64,000 bases of DNA from contig JAGUWD010000009.1 of NCBI GenBank assembly GCA_020062545.1, positions 124,001 to 188,000 of the forward strand, written 5' to 3'. Below, piece by piece: positions 18,216 through 25,380 of the stretch (positions are counted from its first letter, which is position 1; each line of letters starts with the position of its first letter). Source of the DNA: Thermodesulfovibrionales bacterium. GTDB taxonomy: Bacteria; Nitrospirota; Thermodesulfovibrionia; Thermodesulfovibrionales; Dissulfurispiraceae. Under the pieces are notes generated by a model. It ran no database searches. It worked only from the letters and a program-made list of their open reading frames with translations, and was not told the origin of the DNA. The position numbers and the translations under genes were made by a program.

Positions 18216-19007
18216 TCATACCTTTTTATTTTTCATCCGTTTAACCATTTTTTCAGGGTGCTCCCATTCTGTTTCACCTGACTTTTTCTCGAAGTAATCC
18301 CTGAAAGCATCTAAATCTTGGGCGAGTTTCTGCTCACCAAATGACAAAGCAACATGCCTTACAGATAATAATCCATGATAGAAATAGTTCCATAAATTTT
18401 CTGTAAATGTAGCAATTTGAGGAGTGTCTCGCATCCCTGCAAGATAATATTGGGGAGGATTCCCATCATACATATCCATTATGTGAACAGATGCTCCATG
18501 CACGTACCCGGAATATGCTTTACTTAGGGTTCTGTATAGTTCTTGTGCATCACTTGGATTTAGTTCATTTTCTGAAATTTTAGCAATTGCAGCCTGTATC
18601 TTTTTTCTGGGTATAGTGGGACGATTCTGTTCTGATAGAAACGGATTATCAGGCACATCAAATTCTTCCTGATAAAAGTATTCCAAGTATTCTTGATGCA
18701 ATTCAGTCAATTCACCCGTTTGGATAGCTTGACAAAGAAAAAGAATATCTTCTTGGAACTCGTCCAAAGTCCTAAAAATAACACCTAATTCCTGTACAAA
18801 GCCTTCTTGAAGAAGCAGCAAAGAAGCATGTAATCCACTTATCAACCTCGCCAGCTTTTGAATAACAGCAGCATGAATAGTTTGATTCTCATAACGAAAA
18901 ACATGATAAGAACCACGCTTTACAAAAGCAGGCTTTTCAATCTTGCTTTCAAGACGATGAAATGCTCGTTGAAGGACAGGCAATGTTTCAAGGTAAAGGT
19001 CTATCAT
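18216..19007 (-). CDS. Unknown 263-residue helical protein
   Basis: I do not recognise a characterised family. The protein is mostly alpha-helical, with no signal peptide or membrane segment, and has a conserved-looking block LYRTLSKAYSGYVHGASVHI (about residues 159-178) and FYQEEFDVPDNPF upstream of it. The S-x3-Y-x2-HG pattern recalls HEPN/DUF5677-like proteins seen in defence or toxin contexts, but I cannot confirm that. It lies in the accessory block between rsmB and DUF116-fmt-def, flanked by toxin-antitoxin genes. Confidence 0.55.
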   Translation of the reverse strand: MIDLYLETLPVLQRAFHRLESKIEKPAFVKRGSYHVFRYENQTIHAAVIQKLARLISGLHASLLLLQEGFVQELGVIFRTLDEFQEDILFLCQAIQTGELTELHQEYLEYFYQEEFDVPDNPFLSEQNRPTIPRKKIQAAIAKISENELNPSDAQELYRTLSKAYSGYVHGASVHIMDMYDGNPPQYYLAGMRDTPQIATFTENLWNYFYHGLLSVRHVALSFGEQKLAQDLDAFRDYFEKKSGETEWEHPEKMVKRMKNKKV

Positions 19008-19038
19008 AATATTTTATGAATAAATGGACAGTTTAGGA

Positions 19039-20352
19039 TTACCACTGCTCGCCTATTTCAATCAACACATTTTGAGCACCCTTAATCCCCAATCGTGCTG
19101 CTATTCTTAAATCAGCAATAGCCTGCTGATACGCTCCAACATGCCCATAAGCAACCCCACGTTCATAATAAGCCACTGCAAGATCAGGCTTTAGCTCTAT
19201 AGCCTTGTTAAAGTCCTTAATAGCTTGCTGATAATTACCAAGGTCGTTATAAACAGACCCACGCCCAACATAAGCCGCTGCAAGATCAGGCTTTAGCTCT
19301 ATAGCCTTGTTAAAGTCCTTAATAGCTTGCTGATAGTTACCAAGCACGTTATTAGCACCTCCACGCACTACATAAGCCTCTGTAAGATCAGGCATTAGTT
19401 CTATGGCTTTGCCAAAGTCCTCAATAGCTTGCTGATAGTGCAAGTACGTGCCAAGCCCCATATATGCACGCCCGCGTCCATCATAAGCCAATGCAATATT
19501 AGGTTTTAGTTCTATAGCCTTACTGAAGTCTTTAATAGCTTGCTTATAGTTGACAAGGTCGTTATAAACATACCCACGCAATACATAAGCCTCTGCATAA
19601 TCAGGTTTTAGTTCTATAGCCTTACTGAAGTCCTTAATAGCTTGCTGATAATTGCCAAGTAGGTTATAAGCATACCCATGCACTATATAAGCCGATGCAA
19701 GATCGGGTTGAATTTCGAGTGCCTTATTCATTGCATTTATTGCCTCATTATATCTTCCAACAAGAATGGCACTGTTCCCTTTGTTAAACCACTCAATAGC
19801 ATTCAGCCACCTAATTGTCTTTTCATAGTCCTTTACCTTTTTTGCCTGTGCCTTTGTATCACGCTTTTTGGATTTTGCTATTGCCTTAATCTCTTTCCTC
19901 AGTCTCTCATTTTCCTTTATCAGTTCCTCCGCCTTCTTGCGGGAATCCTCAAGCTGCTTTGCCTGAAATCTGTCGTCAATAATTTTCTTCAATGACTTTG
20001 ATACTTCCTTTGGGTCTGCCGAGACTTTTGCCTTGAGCCAATAGGTCTTTCCATCCCATTTCTCATCTATAACCTCGGCTGAGACTATACCTGCCGAATA
20101 TGTCGTTACCTGATCTTTTGTCAACTGCATGTTTTTTACCTCTGTCTCGCTTATCAAATATGTGCCGAGTTCTTCAAGGAGCAGTCTCTTTACCATCTCA
20201 AGCGAAATTGTCCTGCATGACGCCTTGCTGTCAAGCTCGCTTGCCTGATATGTATATTCTTTTACAAAGGTAACTTTTTCAGCGCGGGATAATCCAGCAA
20301 ACAGGAATATATTAAGGATGGTAAAAATAAAAACCTTCACAAAATATCGCAT
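19039..20352 (-). CDS. Exported TPR-repeat protein
   Basis: 437 residues: signal peptide (VKVFIFTILNIFLFAGLSRA, cleavage after about residue 24), an N-terminal domain (YQASELDSKASCRTISLEMV ... WDGKTYWLKAKVSADPKEV) that I know from other exported TPR proteins of Nitrospirota and Deltaproteobacteria, a Lys-rich coiled coil (about 130-180), and seven TPR units from about 190 to the end, each near GNYQQAIKDFNKAIELKPDL. The TPR-coding DNA is a nearly exact 102-bp tandem repeat, so the number of units may vary between strains. Likely a periplasmic or envelope scaffold. Confidence 0.75.
   Translation of the reverse strand: MRYFVKVFIFTILNIFLFAGLSRAEKVTFVKEYTYQASELDSKASCRTISLEMVKRLLLEELGTYLISETEVKNMQLTKDQVTTYSAGIVSAEVIDEKWDGKTYWLKAKVSADPKEVSKSLKKIIDDRFQAKQLEDSRKKAEELIKENERLRKEIKAIAKSKKRDTKAQAKKVKDYEKTIRWLNAIEWFNKGNSAILVGRYNEAINAMNKALEIQPDLASAYIVHGYAYNLLGNYQQAIKDFSKAIELKPDYAEAYVLRGYVYNDLVNYKQAIKDFSKAIELKPNIALAYDGRGRAYMGLGTYLHYQQAIEDFGKAIELMPDLTEAYVVRGGANNVLGNYQQAIKDFNKAIELKPDLAAAYVGRGSVYNDLGNYQQAIKDFNKAIELKPDLAVAYYERGVAYGHVGAYQQAIADLRIAARLGIKGAQNVLIEIGEQW
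19130..19745 (-). repeat. 102-bp coding tandem repeats (TPR units)
   Basis: About six units of 102 bp (one lengthened by a YLHY insert) encode the TPR motifs of the exported protein. Units share long identical runs such as CTTTAGCTCTATAGCCTTG on the plus strand. The low divergence points to recent duplication or gene conversion between units. Confidence 0.8.
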
Positions 20353-20368
20353 CTTATCCCCCCTACTC

Positions 20369-20716
20369 TCAAAGCGGTAAAAATTCTACTCTGTCAGCTA
20401 AATCCTCTATATCCCCTGCCCTGCAAATAATTTCCAGATCATGAACACAGCGGCCGATAGAAATTTTCCATGGATGGGCATAGATTACTCCTGAAAAGTG
20501 CGTTCCTGCTGCCTGTCTCTTTTTGGCCTCTGCAAGCAAATCATCGTCAAAAGTAAACAGGCAACGCTTCAAAGCGGTGGCGCGATCCAACAGTAAAGCG
20601 TCCGAGAGATCGGCAGAGTTATCTTCCTGCGCAGTCAGAACATCTACTTCTTTAATGCGAAGACCGAGGGTAATTGCTCTTGGAATATGGACATCCATGT
20701 AAAGGCCGACAGCCAT
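20369..20716 (-). CDS. DUF5615 PIN-like toxin
   Basis: 115 residues with the Mut7-C/DUF5615 pattern: an early aspartate in YMDVHIPRAI, then SDALLLDRATALKRCLFTFD, where acidic residues and TFDDDLL would form a PIN-like RNase site, and HFSGVIYAHPWKISIGRCVHD. It starts directly after the stop of the DUF433 gene (20717). DUF433-DUF5615 pairs are a known class of putative type II toxin-antitoxin systems. Confidence 0.8.
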   Translation of the reverse strand: MAVGLYMDVHIPRAITLGLRIKEVDVLTAQEDNSADLSDALLLDRATALKRCLFTFDDDLLAEAKKRQAAGTHFSGVIYAHPWKISIGRCVHDLEIICRAGDIEDLADRVEFLPL

Positions 20717-21031
20717 TTACAGCAGCCCTTTTGATTTCAGCCGTGCTGCAAGGGGTGAAGCTTCGGATGAATATTTTGCGGCTTCGACGGATTTCAACCT
20801 TCTTTCAATATCGGCGTCAAGTTCTTCTGCGTGGTCGCTGTAATATGCAAGCGCGGAATAAATCTGTCCCAATGTAAGATACGGGTGCTGGAAATGAATC
20901 TCTTCAGGACTCCAGCCGTATGCCATCTTTTCGACAATAAGCTCGACAACCTTCATTGTAGTGCCTGATATGAACGGCACTCCATGCTCGTCTATACTTA
21001 CATGCTCGTATTGAGTGTCAACCGACGCCAT
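20717..21031 (-). CDS. DUF433 antitoxin-like protein
   Basis: 104 residues with the DUF433 core: VSIDEHGVPFISGTTMKVVE, YGWSPEEIHFQHPYLTLGQI, YSALAYYSDH. DUF433 proteins have a winged-helix-like fold and usually precede a DUF5615 PIN-like gene, as here. A GGGAGGTGG Shine-Dalgarno precedes the ATG. Probably DNA-binding and autoregulating, by analogy with other antitoxins. Confidence 0.82.
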   Translation of the reverse strand: MASVDTQYEHVSIDEHGVPFISGTTMKVVELIVEKMAYGWSPEEIHFQHPYLTLGQIYSALAYYSDHAEELDADIERRLKSVEAAKYSSEASPLAARLKSKGLL

Positions 21032-21064
21032 TTATATCCACCTCCCATAGTCAGTCATATTGCA

Positions 21065-21073
21065 ATTATATCA
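21065..21073 (-). promoter_or_regulatory. Extended -10 promoter of the DUF433-DUF5615 pair
   Basis: Minus-strand TGATATAAT, an extended -10 (TGn-TATAAT), 34 nt upstream of the ATG at 21031. No good -35 is seen, which is usual for extended -10 promoters. Confidence 0.5.
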
Positions 21074-21112
21074 TTTCGCAAAAGAAAATGGATGTGAAAA
21101 TTACCCAAGTCA

Positions 21113-21520
21113 TTAATGTATTTTCAGCAACTTCAATTTGGAATGTTTTGCTATATAAGAAAAGTCTTTGTCATTCGTAAACAGATAACATTCATTTGAT
21201 ATTGCAGCAGCAGCAATAAGCGCATCTACAGTGCTGACTTGAATTCCGTTTTTGCTAAGATGATTCCTCAACTCCGCAGCCTTCACATAAATCTCTCTTG
21301 TAATTTCAAGCATTGGAAACGCGTCAAAATGTTCTTTTATACTCTTAAAGACAGCCTGCTCTTTTACTCCTTGCAGTATTTCCTGAAGGATTATTCCAAG
21401 CAAAAAAATGTTTTCACCCTGTTCAATGATTCTTCTAAGAGCCTCGGTTTCAGGATTTATGGAAGGAGTATGTCTTCTGAGCGCCAGAGACCAGATTGAA
21501 GTATCTACTATGACCTTCAT
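21113..21520 (-). CDS. vapC: VapC-type PIN domain toxin
   Basis: Putative site-specific RNase toxin. The 135 residues carry the PIN acidic residues in the expected places: D in MKVIVDTSIWSLALRR, E near IILQEILQG, D in VSTVDALIAAAAISN and D in LFTNDKDFSYI. The start overlaps the antitoxin stop by 4 bp, indicating coupled translation. Confidence 0.9.
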   Translation of the reverse strand: MKVIVDTSIWSLALRRHTPSINPETEALRRIIEQGENIFLLGIILQEILQGVKEQAVFKSIKEHFDAFPMLEITREIYVKAAELRNHLSKNGIQVSTVDALIAAAAISNECYLFTNDKDFSYIAKHSKLKLLKIH

Positions 21521-21717
21521 CTTCTTAATCTTTCGCGCTTGTAGTCATAAGATTTGTCCATCTCTATCTTTCCAAAAAGAGAAATAATATCTTTCTGCTT
21601 TCTCCTCTGGATAAACTCCCTCAGCGCTTCGTTTACTGTATCCTTCTTTGTCTTTAATCCGCTCATCTTCAAGGCTTCATTTAAAAGTTTTTCATCTATT
21701 GCAAGATTTGTAGGCAT
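21517..21717 (-). CDS. vapB: VapB-type antitoxin
   Basis: 66 residues with a ribbon-helix-helix-like N-terminus (MPTNLAIDEKLLNEALKMSG, then TKKDTVNEALREFIQRRKQK) and a C-terminal tail that would bind the toxin. It precedes vapC with a 4-bp overlap and has a clear AGGAGG upstream. Its promoter contains an inverted repeat between the -35 and -10 boxes. Confidence 0.88.
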   Translation of the reverse strand: MPTNLAIDEKLLNEALKMSGLKTKKDTVNEALREFIQRRKQKDIISLFGKIEMDKSYDYKRERLRR

Positions 21718-21747
21718 AATATCCTCCTTTCACACATACTTTTACAC

Positions 21748-21777
21748 AATATACTACACATTGCTAATGCAATACAA
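21748..21777 (-). promoter_or_regulatory. vapBC promoter with internal operator
   Basis: Minus-strand -35 TTGTAT (21772-21777), 18-bp spacer, -10 TATATT (21748-21753). The spacer carries the inverted repeat ATTGC-TAAT-GCAAT (21760-21773), ideally placed for repression by the VapBC complex. Confidence 0.55.
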
Positions 21778-21797
21778 TATAAAATTGAGGGCAAACC

Positions 21798-22316
21798 TTA
21801 TTTCCCGAAGAATTCTATTGCCTCTTTGACCTTTGTAAGATCAACGCGGGTGTTAAAGCACGGGCCAAACGGCCTTTCGTTTGGAATGCCCAGAACAGGG
21901 AGGGGATAGGCATCTGCTATGCCGCTGCTTAAGTCTCTCTCGCAGGCAACTGCAACTACTGCCTCTGGCCTTACATCGCTTACAATGCGCCTGGCAAGAT
22001 TCCCTCCGGTAGCGACAAATAGTTTTAAGTTATTTTCGTCTGCAACACTTATCAGATCTTTTATATTGCACCTGCCGCAACGCTTGCAGTTATAAATGTC
22101 ATTCGTAATCCTCACATCGCAATCGTTTATCTGAAGGCAGTGCGGCAGAAGCAGCAGTATCCTCTTTGTCTTAAAGCCCTGAACCCTTACAAGCCTGTTA
22201 TTGAGGTCAATAATGAATAGTTGCAGTTTTTCCTTTTTATCCTTAAAAAATGCACCCACAAGCATAAGCATGGGATAAAGCACCTTTAAGACCAATGCCC
22301 TAAGCAAACCTGTCAT
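21798..22316 (-). CDS. DUF116 membrane protein
   Basis: 172 residues: one or two N-terminal hydrophobic segments (VLKVLYPMLMLVGAFF), then a domain with the DUF116 pattern: LLLLPHCLQINDCDVRITND, the cysteine set C133 region in YNCKRCGRCNIKDLISVADE, and VAVACERDLSSGI. The clustered cysteines suggest metal or Fe-S binding. The biochemical role is unknown. It overlaps fmt by 17 bp; fmt-DUF116-rsmB is a recurrent order in related phyla, but here rsmB is 4 kb away. Confidence 0.85.
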   Translation of the reverse strand: MTGLLRALVLKVLYPMLMLVGAFFKDKKEKLQLFIIDLNNRLVRVQGFKTKRILLLLPHCLQINDCDVRITNDIYNCKRCGRCNIKDLISVADENNLKLFVATGGNLARRIVSDVRPEAVVAVACERDLSSGIADAYPLPVLGIPNERPFGPCFNTRVDLTKVKEAIEFFGK

Positions 22317-23235
22317 AACCTTCCTGTAACTTTCTGCCTGCCAGAAATGCCTTTGCAGACATAACTTTTTTTCCTTCGGGTTGAAGCTCTTCTATCGATA
22401 AGAAACCTTTTCCTGTTTCAACAATCAACTCCCCATCGGATGCCTTTACAATCCTCCCGGGAACCGCCTTTTTCTGGCTTGCAAATTCTGATTTATGACT
22501 TCTGACAATCTTTATCCTTTCATCATTGAAATAACAAAAAGCCGATGGCCATGGATACATACCGCGCACAAAATTAAATAACTCATCTGCGGTCCTGTTC
22601 CAGTCTATTTTCCCGTCTTCTTTTTTAAGCGGCGGTGCGTAACTTGCTTTTCCTGTTTGTGGAACAGGCTTTATCTTTCCTTCCCTCATCCCCCTTATGG
22701 TGTCAATCAATGTCTTAGCACCGAGTTCGGATAATTTTTTAAAAAGCGTTTCTGAATTGTCATCAGCCTTGATTTCAAGTTCCGACCTCAAGAGTATATC
22801 TCCTGTGTCAAGGCCTTTATCCATAAGTATTGTCGTAACGCCTGTAACCTTTTCGCCATTTATCAAAGCCCACTGAATTGGTGCTGCTCCTCTGTACTTT
22901 GGCAAAAGGGATGCATGTACATTTATACATCCGAATTCTGGCATATTAAGTATCTCCTCCGGGAGTATCTTTCCATAAGCGACCACGATAATAAATTCCG
23001 GAGCTATTGACCTTAATTCATTATAAAAATCTTCATTCCTGATTTTATCTGGCTGTAAAACCTTTAACCCATAGGACAGTGCCAGCTCTTTTACAGGTGG
23101 AGGTGAGACTCTGTGTCCTCTTCCTTTCACCCTATCGGGCTGAGTAACAACAAGTGCAATATCTTCTTTTTCATCGATGAGCGCCTTTAATGAAGGGACA
23201 GCAAACTGGGGTGTGCCGAAAAAGATTAATGCCAT
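22300..23235 (-). CDS. fmt: Methionyl-tRNA formyltransferase
   Basis: Formylates initiator Met-tRNA. The 311 residues show the formyl-THF site ASLLPKYRGAAPIQWALING, the N-terminal FFGTPQFAVPSLKALI, the loop VVTQPDRVKGRGHR and the C-terminal RNA-binding domain. It is downstream of def, the usual pairing. Its Shine-Dalgarno AGGAG at about 23241-23245 lies inside a GACTCCTGACT-type repeat patch that also forms the end of def. Confidence 0.97.
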   Translation of the reverse strand: MALIFFGTPQFAVPSLKALIDEKEDIALVVTQPDRVKGRGHRVSPPPVKELALSYGLKVLQPDKIRNEDFYNELRSIAPEFIIVVAYGKILPEEILNMPEFGCINVHASLLPKYRGAAPIQWALINGEKVTGVTTILMDKGLDTGDILLRSELEIKADDNSETLFKKLSELGAKTLIDTIRGMREGKIKPVPQTGKASYAPPLKKEDGKIDWNRTADELFNFVRGMYPWPSAFCYFNDERIKIVRSHKSEFASQKKAVPGRIVKASDGELIVETGKGFLSIEELQPEGKKVMSAKAFLAGRKLQEGYDRFA

Positions 23236-23239
23236 GTTA

Positions 23240-23287
23240 TCTCCTGACTACTGGCTCCTGACTGCTGACTGTTGGCTGCTAACTGAT
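23240..23287. repeat. CTCCTGACT-type repeat across the def end and fmt leader
   Basis: CTCCTGACTACTGGCTCCTG followed by ACTGCTGACTGTTGGCTGC, a 7-9-bp degenerate repeat. It encodes the last residues of Def (SSQQSAVRSQ) and supplies the ribosome-binding site of fmt. Confidence 0.85.
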
Positions 23288-23781
23288 GTCTTTTTAAGGT
23301 ATCTCTTTTTAAAGAACTCCCGCTTTATCGAACTCATCCTGTCAACAAACAAAACACCATCGAGATGGTCTATCTCATGCTGAAGCGCCCTTGCAAAAAG
23401 ACCTGTGCCTTCAATCTGAACAGGCTTGCCGTTCCTGTCAAGCCCTTTCACAACAACCCTTCCTGCCCTTTTTATGGTTGAAGTATAGCCGGGTACGCTC
23501 AGGCATCCTTCTTCGGAATCAATAAAGCCATCCGCCTCTATTATTTCGGGATTGATCAAAACAATGAGGGGATGTTTTTCCTCTTTTGTGCTCACATCAA
23601 TGACTATGAGCCTTTTTGAGACACCGACCTGAGGTGCAGCAAGTCCTATCCCCGGAGCAGCATACATGGTCTCTATCATGTTGTCGATAAGGCGCTGCAA
23701 ATCCTTATCGATATTGTCAACAGGCAGGGCTTTCTTCTTCAGAACTTCATCCGGATACTTTCTAATCTCCAAAACAGCCAT
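23248..23781 (-). CDS. def: Peptide deformylase with repeat-derived tail
   Basis: Removes the N-formyl group from new proteins. The three metal and catalytic motifs are present: GIGLAAPQVG, EEGCLSVPGY (metal Cys) and QHEIDHLDGVLFVDR (metal His and catalytic Glu). The 177 residues end with SVSSQQSAVRSQ, which is encoded by a repeat patch and is absent from the normal fold; the enzyme core is complete before it. It lies 12 bp before fmt and 14 bp after the SAM synthetase. Confidence 0.96.
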   Translation of the reverse strand: MAVLEIRKYPDEVLKKKALPVDNIDKDLQRLIDNMIETMYAAPGIGLAAPQVGVSKRLIVIDVSTKEEKHPLIVLINPEIIEADGFIDSEEGCLSVPGYTSTIKRAGRVVVKGLDRNGKPVQIEGTGLFARALQHEIDHLDGVLFVDRMSSIKREFFKKRYLKKTSVSSQQSAVRSQ

Positions 23782-23795
23782 AGGAAATTATAACA

Positions 23796-24998
23796 CTAAC
23801 AAATAGGATATTTCCCTCTGCTCAATTCCATGCAGAACTTGTTTATCTTTGAAAACTCCTGCTCGAATATCCCCTCTGCCCTTTTTGCTATCTCGTTTAT
23901 TCTTCTGCCCCTTTCAAGCAAAACCTGTGCAGTCGCCATCTGCGGCCGGTCAATGGGTGTACCAATCCTGCTTAAAAGCAGGACATATACCTCTTTTATA
24001 CCTTCTATCTTTTCGTAGATCTCCTTTGCTATCTTGTGTGCAAAGACATTGTATATCTTTCCCACATGGCTCACAGGATTCTTTCCTGCTGCCGCTTCTG
24101 TTCCCAGCGGCCTGTTCATGGATATAAGTCCGTTAACTCTATTGCCACGACCAACCTGGCCTGAGTCGGCATCCTCTGCCGATGTGCCAAGAAGACTCAG
24201 ATAAATCCCGCCAAGCCCCCTTCCTTCCTCATCGAGGGTGTTAAAATGAACTTCTATACCTTTAAATCCTTTGAATCCATCAACAAACATCATCATGTCT
24301 TTCTGCACCACCGATTTTGTTTCAAAATAATTTTTTTCTGATTCTATGTAATTGGCAAGGAAAGGCATGGCAACTGTCAAATCCAGAATATTCCCTCTCC
24401 TCAATCCCATAACCTTTATGTCTTCGCCTGTCTCTGGATATTTATCTTTAAACTTTTTTGAGTTCAGATATCTCTCCAGTTCGAGGACAATCTTCTCCGC
24501 AGGACTCAAAGGATAATATCCCACAGCAGCAGAAGTGTCATTGGCAGGCCTCACTTTGCCGGGCCTCAAAAAAATATCGGTCAACTCTTCTGATCCCGGA
24601 GCAAGGACGACACGATACTTTAAATGTTTTTCAGGGTCAACAAACCTGAGATTTTCCTTAATCCATTTTTTTGAAGCATCTATAGCGATCTCGGCAACCG
24701 GTATCTTTTTCCCTGCGGCCATGAATGTTGCCCTGTCCCCTATGATAAGTTCCATTGGTTTTAGAACCCTGCCCCCGCCGAATCTCCTTTCAACTTTTCC
24801 TGCTGCAAGAAGACCCTTGTCTATGTTGTGGTGAAGGACAGTGCCAAATTCCTTGATGTACTCTTTTGACAATGCCACTGAAATGGCATCCATCATTGAA
24901 TCGCACATATAATCCGGATGCCCCGTGCCTTTACGCTCCACAATCTCAATACGATGCTCTGTAATGGACTTCCCTTTAAATGTTTCTATGACTATCAT
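23796..24998 (-). CDS. Archaeal-type S-adenosylmethionine synthetase
   Basis: Makes SAM from methionine and ATP. The 400-residue protein belongs to the archaeal AdoMet synthetase family, not to bacterial MetK: it has VERKGTGHPDYMCDSMMDAI, GGRVLKPMELIIGDRAT, AVGYYPLSPAEKIVLELER, the glycine-rich GQVGRGNRVNGLISMNRPLG and GKNPVSHVGKIYNVFAHKIA. The bacterial MetK hexapeptides (GAGDQG, GGGAFSGKD) are not seen. It is placed between cytochrome c and def with 2 bp and 14 bp gaps, so it is fully built into the operon. Confidence 0.92.
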   Translation of the reverse strand: MIVIETFKGKSITEHRIEIVERKGTGHPDYMCDSMMDAISVALSKEYIKEFGTVLHHNIDKGLLAAGKVERRFGGGRVLKPMELIIGDRATFMAAGKKIPVAEIAIDASKKWIKENLRFVDPEKHLKYRVVLAPGSEELTDIFLRPGKVRPANDTSAAVGYYPLSPAEKIVLELERYLNSKKFKDKYPETGEDIKVMGLRRGNILDLTVAMPFLANYIESEKNYFETKSVVQKDMMMFVDGFKGFKGIEVHFNTLDEEGRGLGGIYLSLLGTSAEDADSGQVGRGNRVNGLISMNRPLGTEAAAGKNPVSHVGKIYNVFAHKIAKEIYEKIEGIKEVYVLLLSRIGTPIDRPQMATAQVLLERGRRINEIAKRAEGIFEQEFSKINKFCMELSRGKYPIC

Positions 24999-25000
24999 GA

Positions 25001-25366
25001 TTAAAGTTTATCACTTTTTTCTTTCTTCAACTGATATTTATATGGAGACTGATGTGGGTCGTGGCAACTGGTGCAATTGCCCCTGATCTGCTTATGGGCA
25101 TCCTTTGTTAAATCCATCCTGTCAGGATGGCATTTATAGCAGAGCTTTTCATCACCTTTTATTGGTGCAAATTTATGCTGTCCTGTTTTAGAGTGGCACA
25201 TCATGCAGTCACCAACTGCCACAGGGCCATGCACATACTTTTCCCTGCCCATATTGCTGTGGCATTTTTCGGTAATACAGGATTCCTTTGCATCGGCAGC
25301 ACTCAAAGGAAATATTCCTCCGGCAAAAAAGGCTGATAAAATCGCCATTACAAGCGCACTCTTCAT
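25001..25366 (-). CDS. Small periplasmic multihaem cytochrome c
   Basis: 121 residues: signal peptide (ALVMAILSAFFAGGIFPLSA, cleavage near residue 26) and four haem-binding motifs, C30-x4-CH, C54-x2-CH, C76-x2-CH and C98-x2-CH. The first has a CX4CH spacing and may hold haem less usually. The doubled-CXXCH spacing (HSKTGQHKFAP ... CYKCHPD) is like small NapB/DmsE-related or doubled-CXXCH cytochromes. It follows mlaD by 14 bp and precedes SAM synthetase by 2 bp. Its electron partners are unknown. Confidence 0.88.
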   Translation of the reverse strand: MKSALVMAILSAFFAGGIFPLSAADAKESCITEKCHSNMGREKYVHGPVAVGDCMMCHSKTGQHKFAPIKGDEKLCYKCHPDRMDLTKDAHKQIRGNCTSCHDPHQSPYKYQLKKEKSDKL

Positions 25367-25380
25367 TTTGTTATCCTCCC

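Noticed and set aside
17757-18216. Transposon ends formed by the similar AAATGTGC...GGATTTATT sequences
   Set aside because: They are imperfect, direct rather than inverted, and no transposase is present; they may be copies of a short dispersed repeat.
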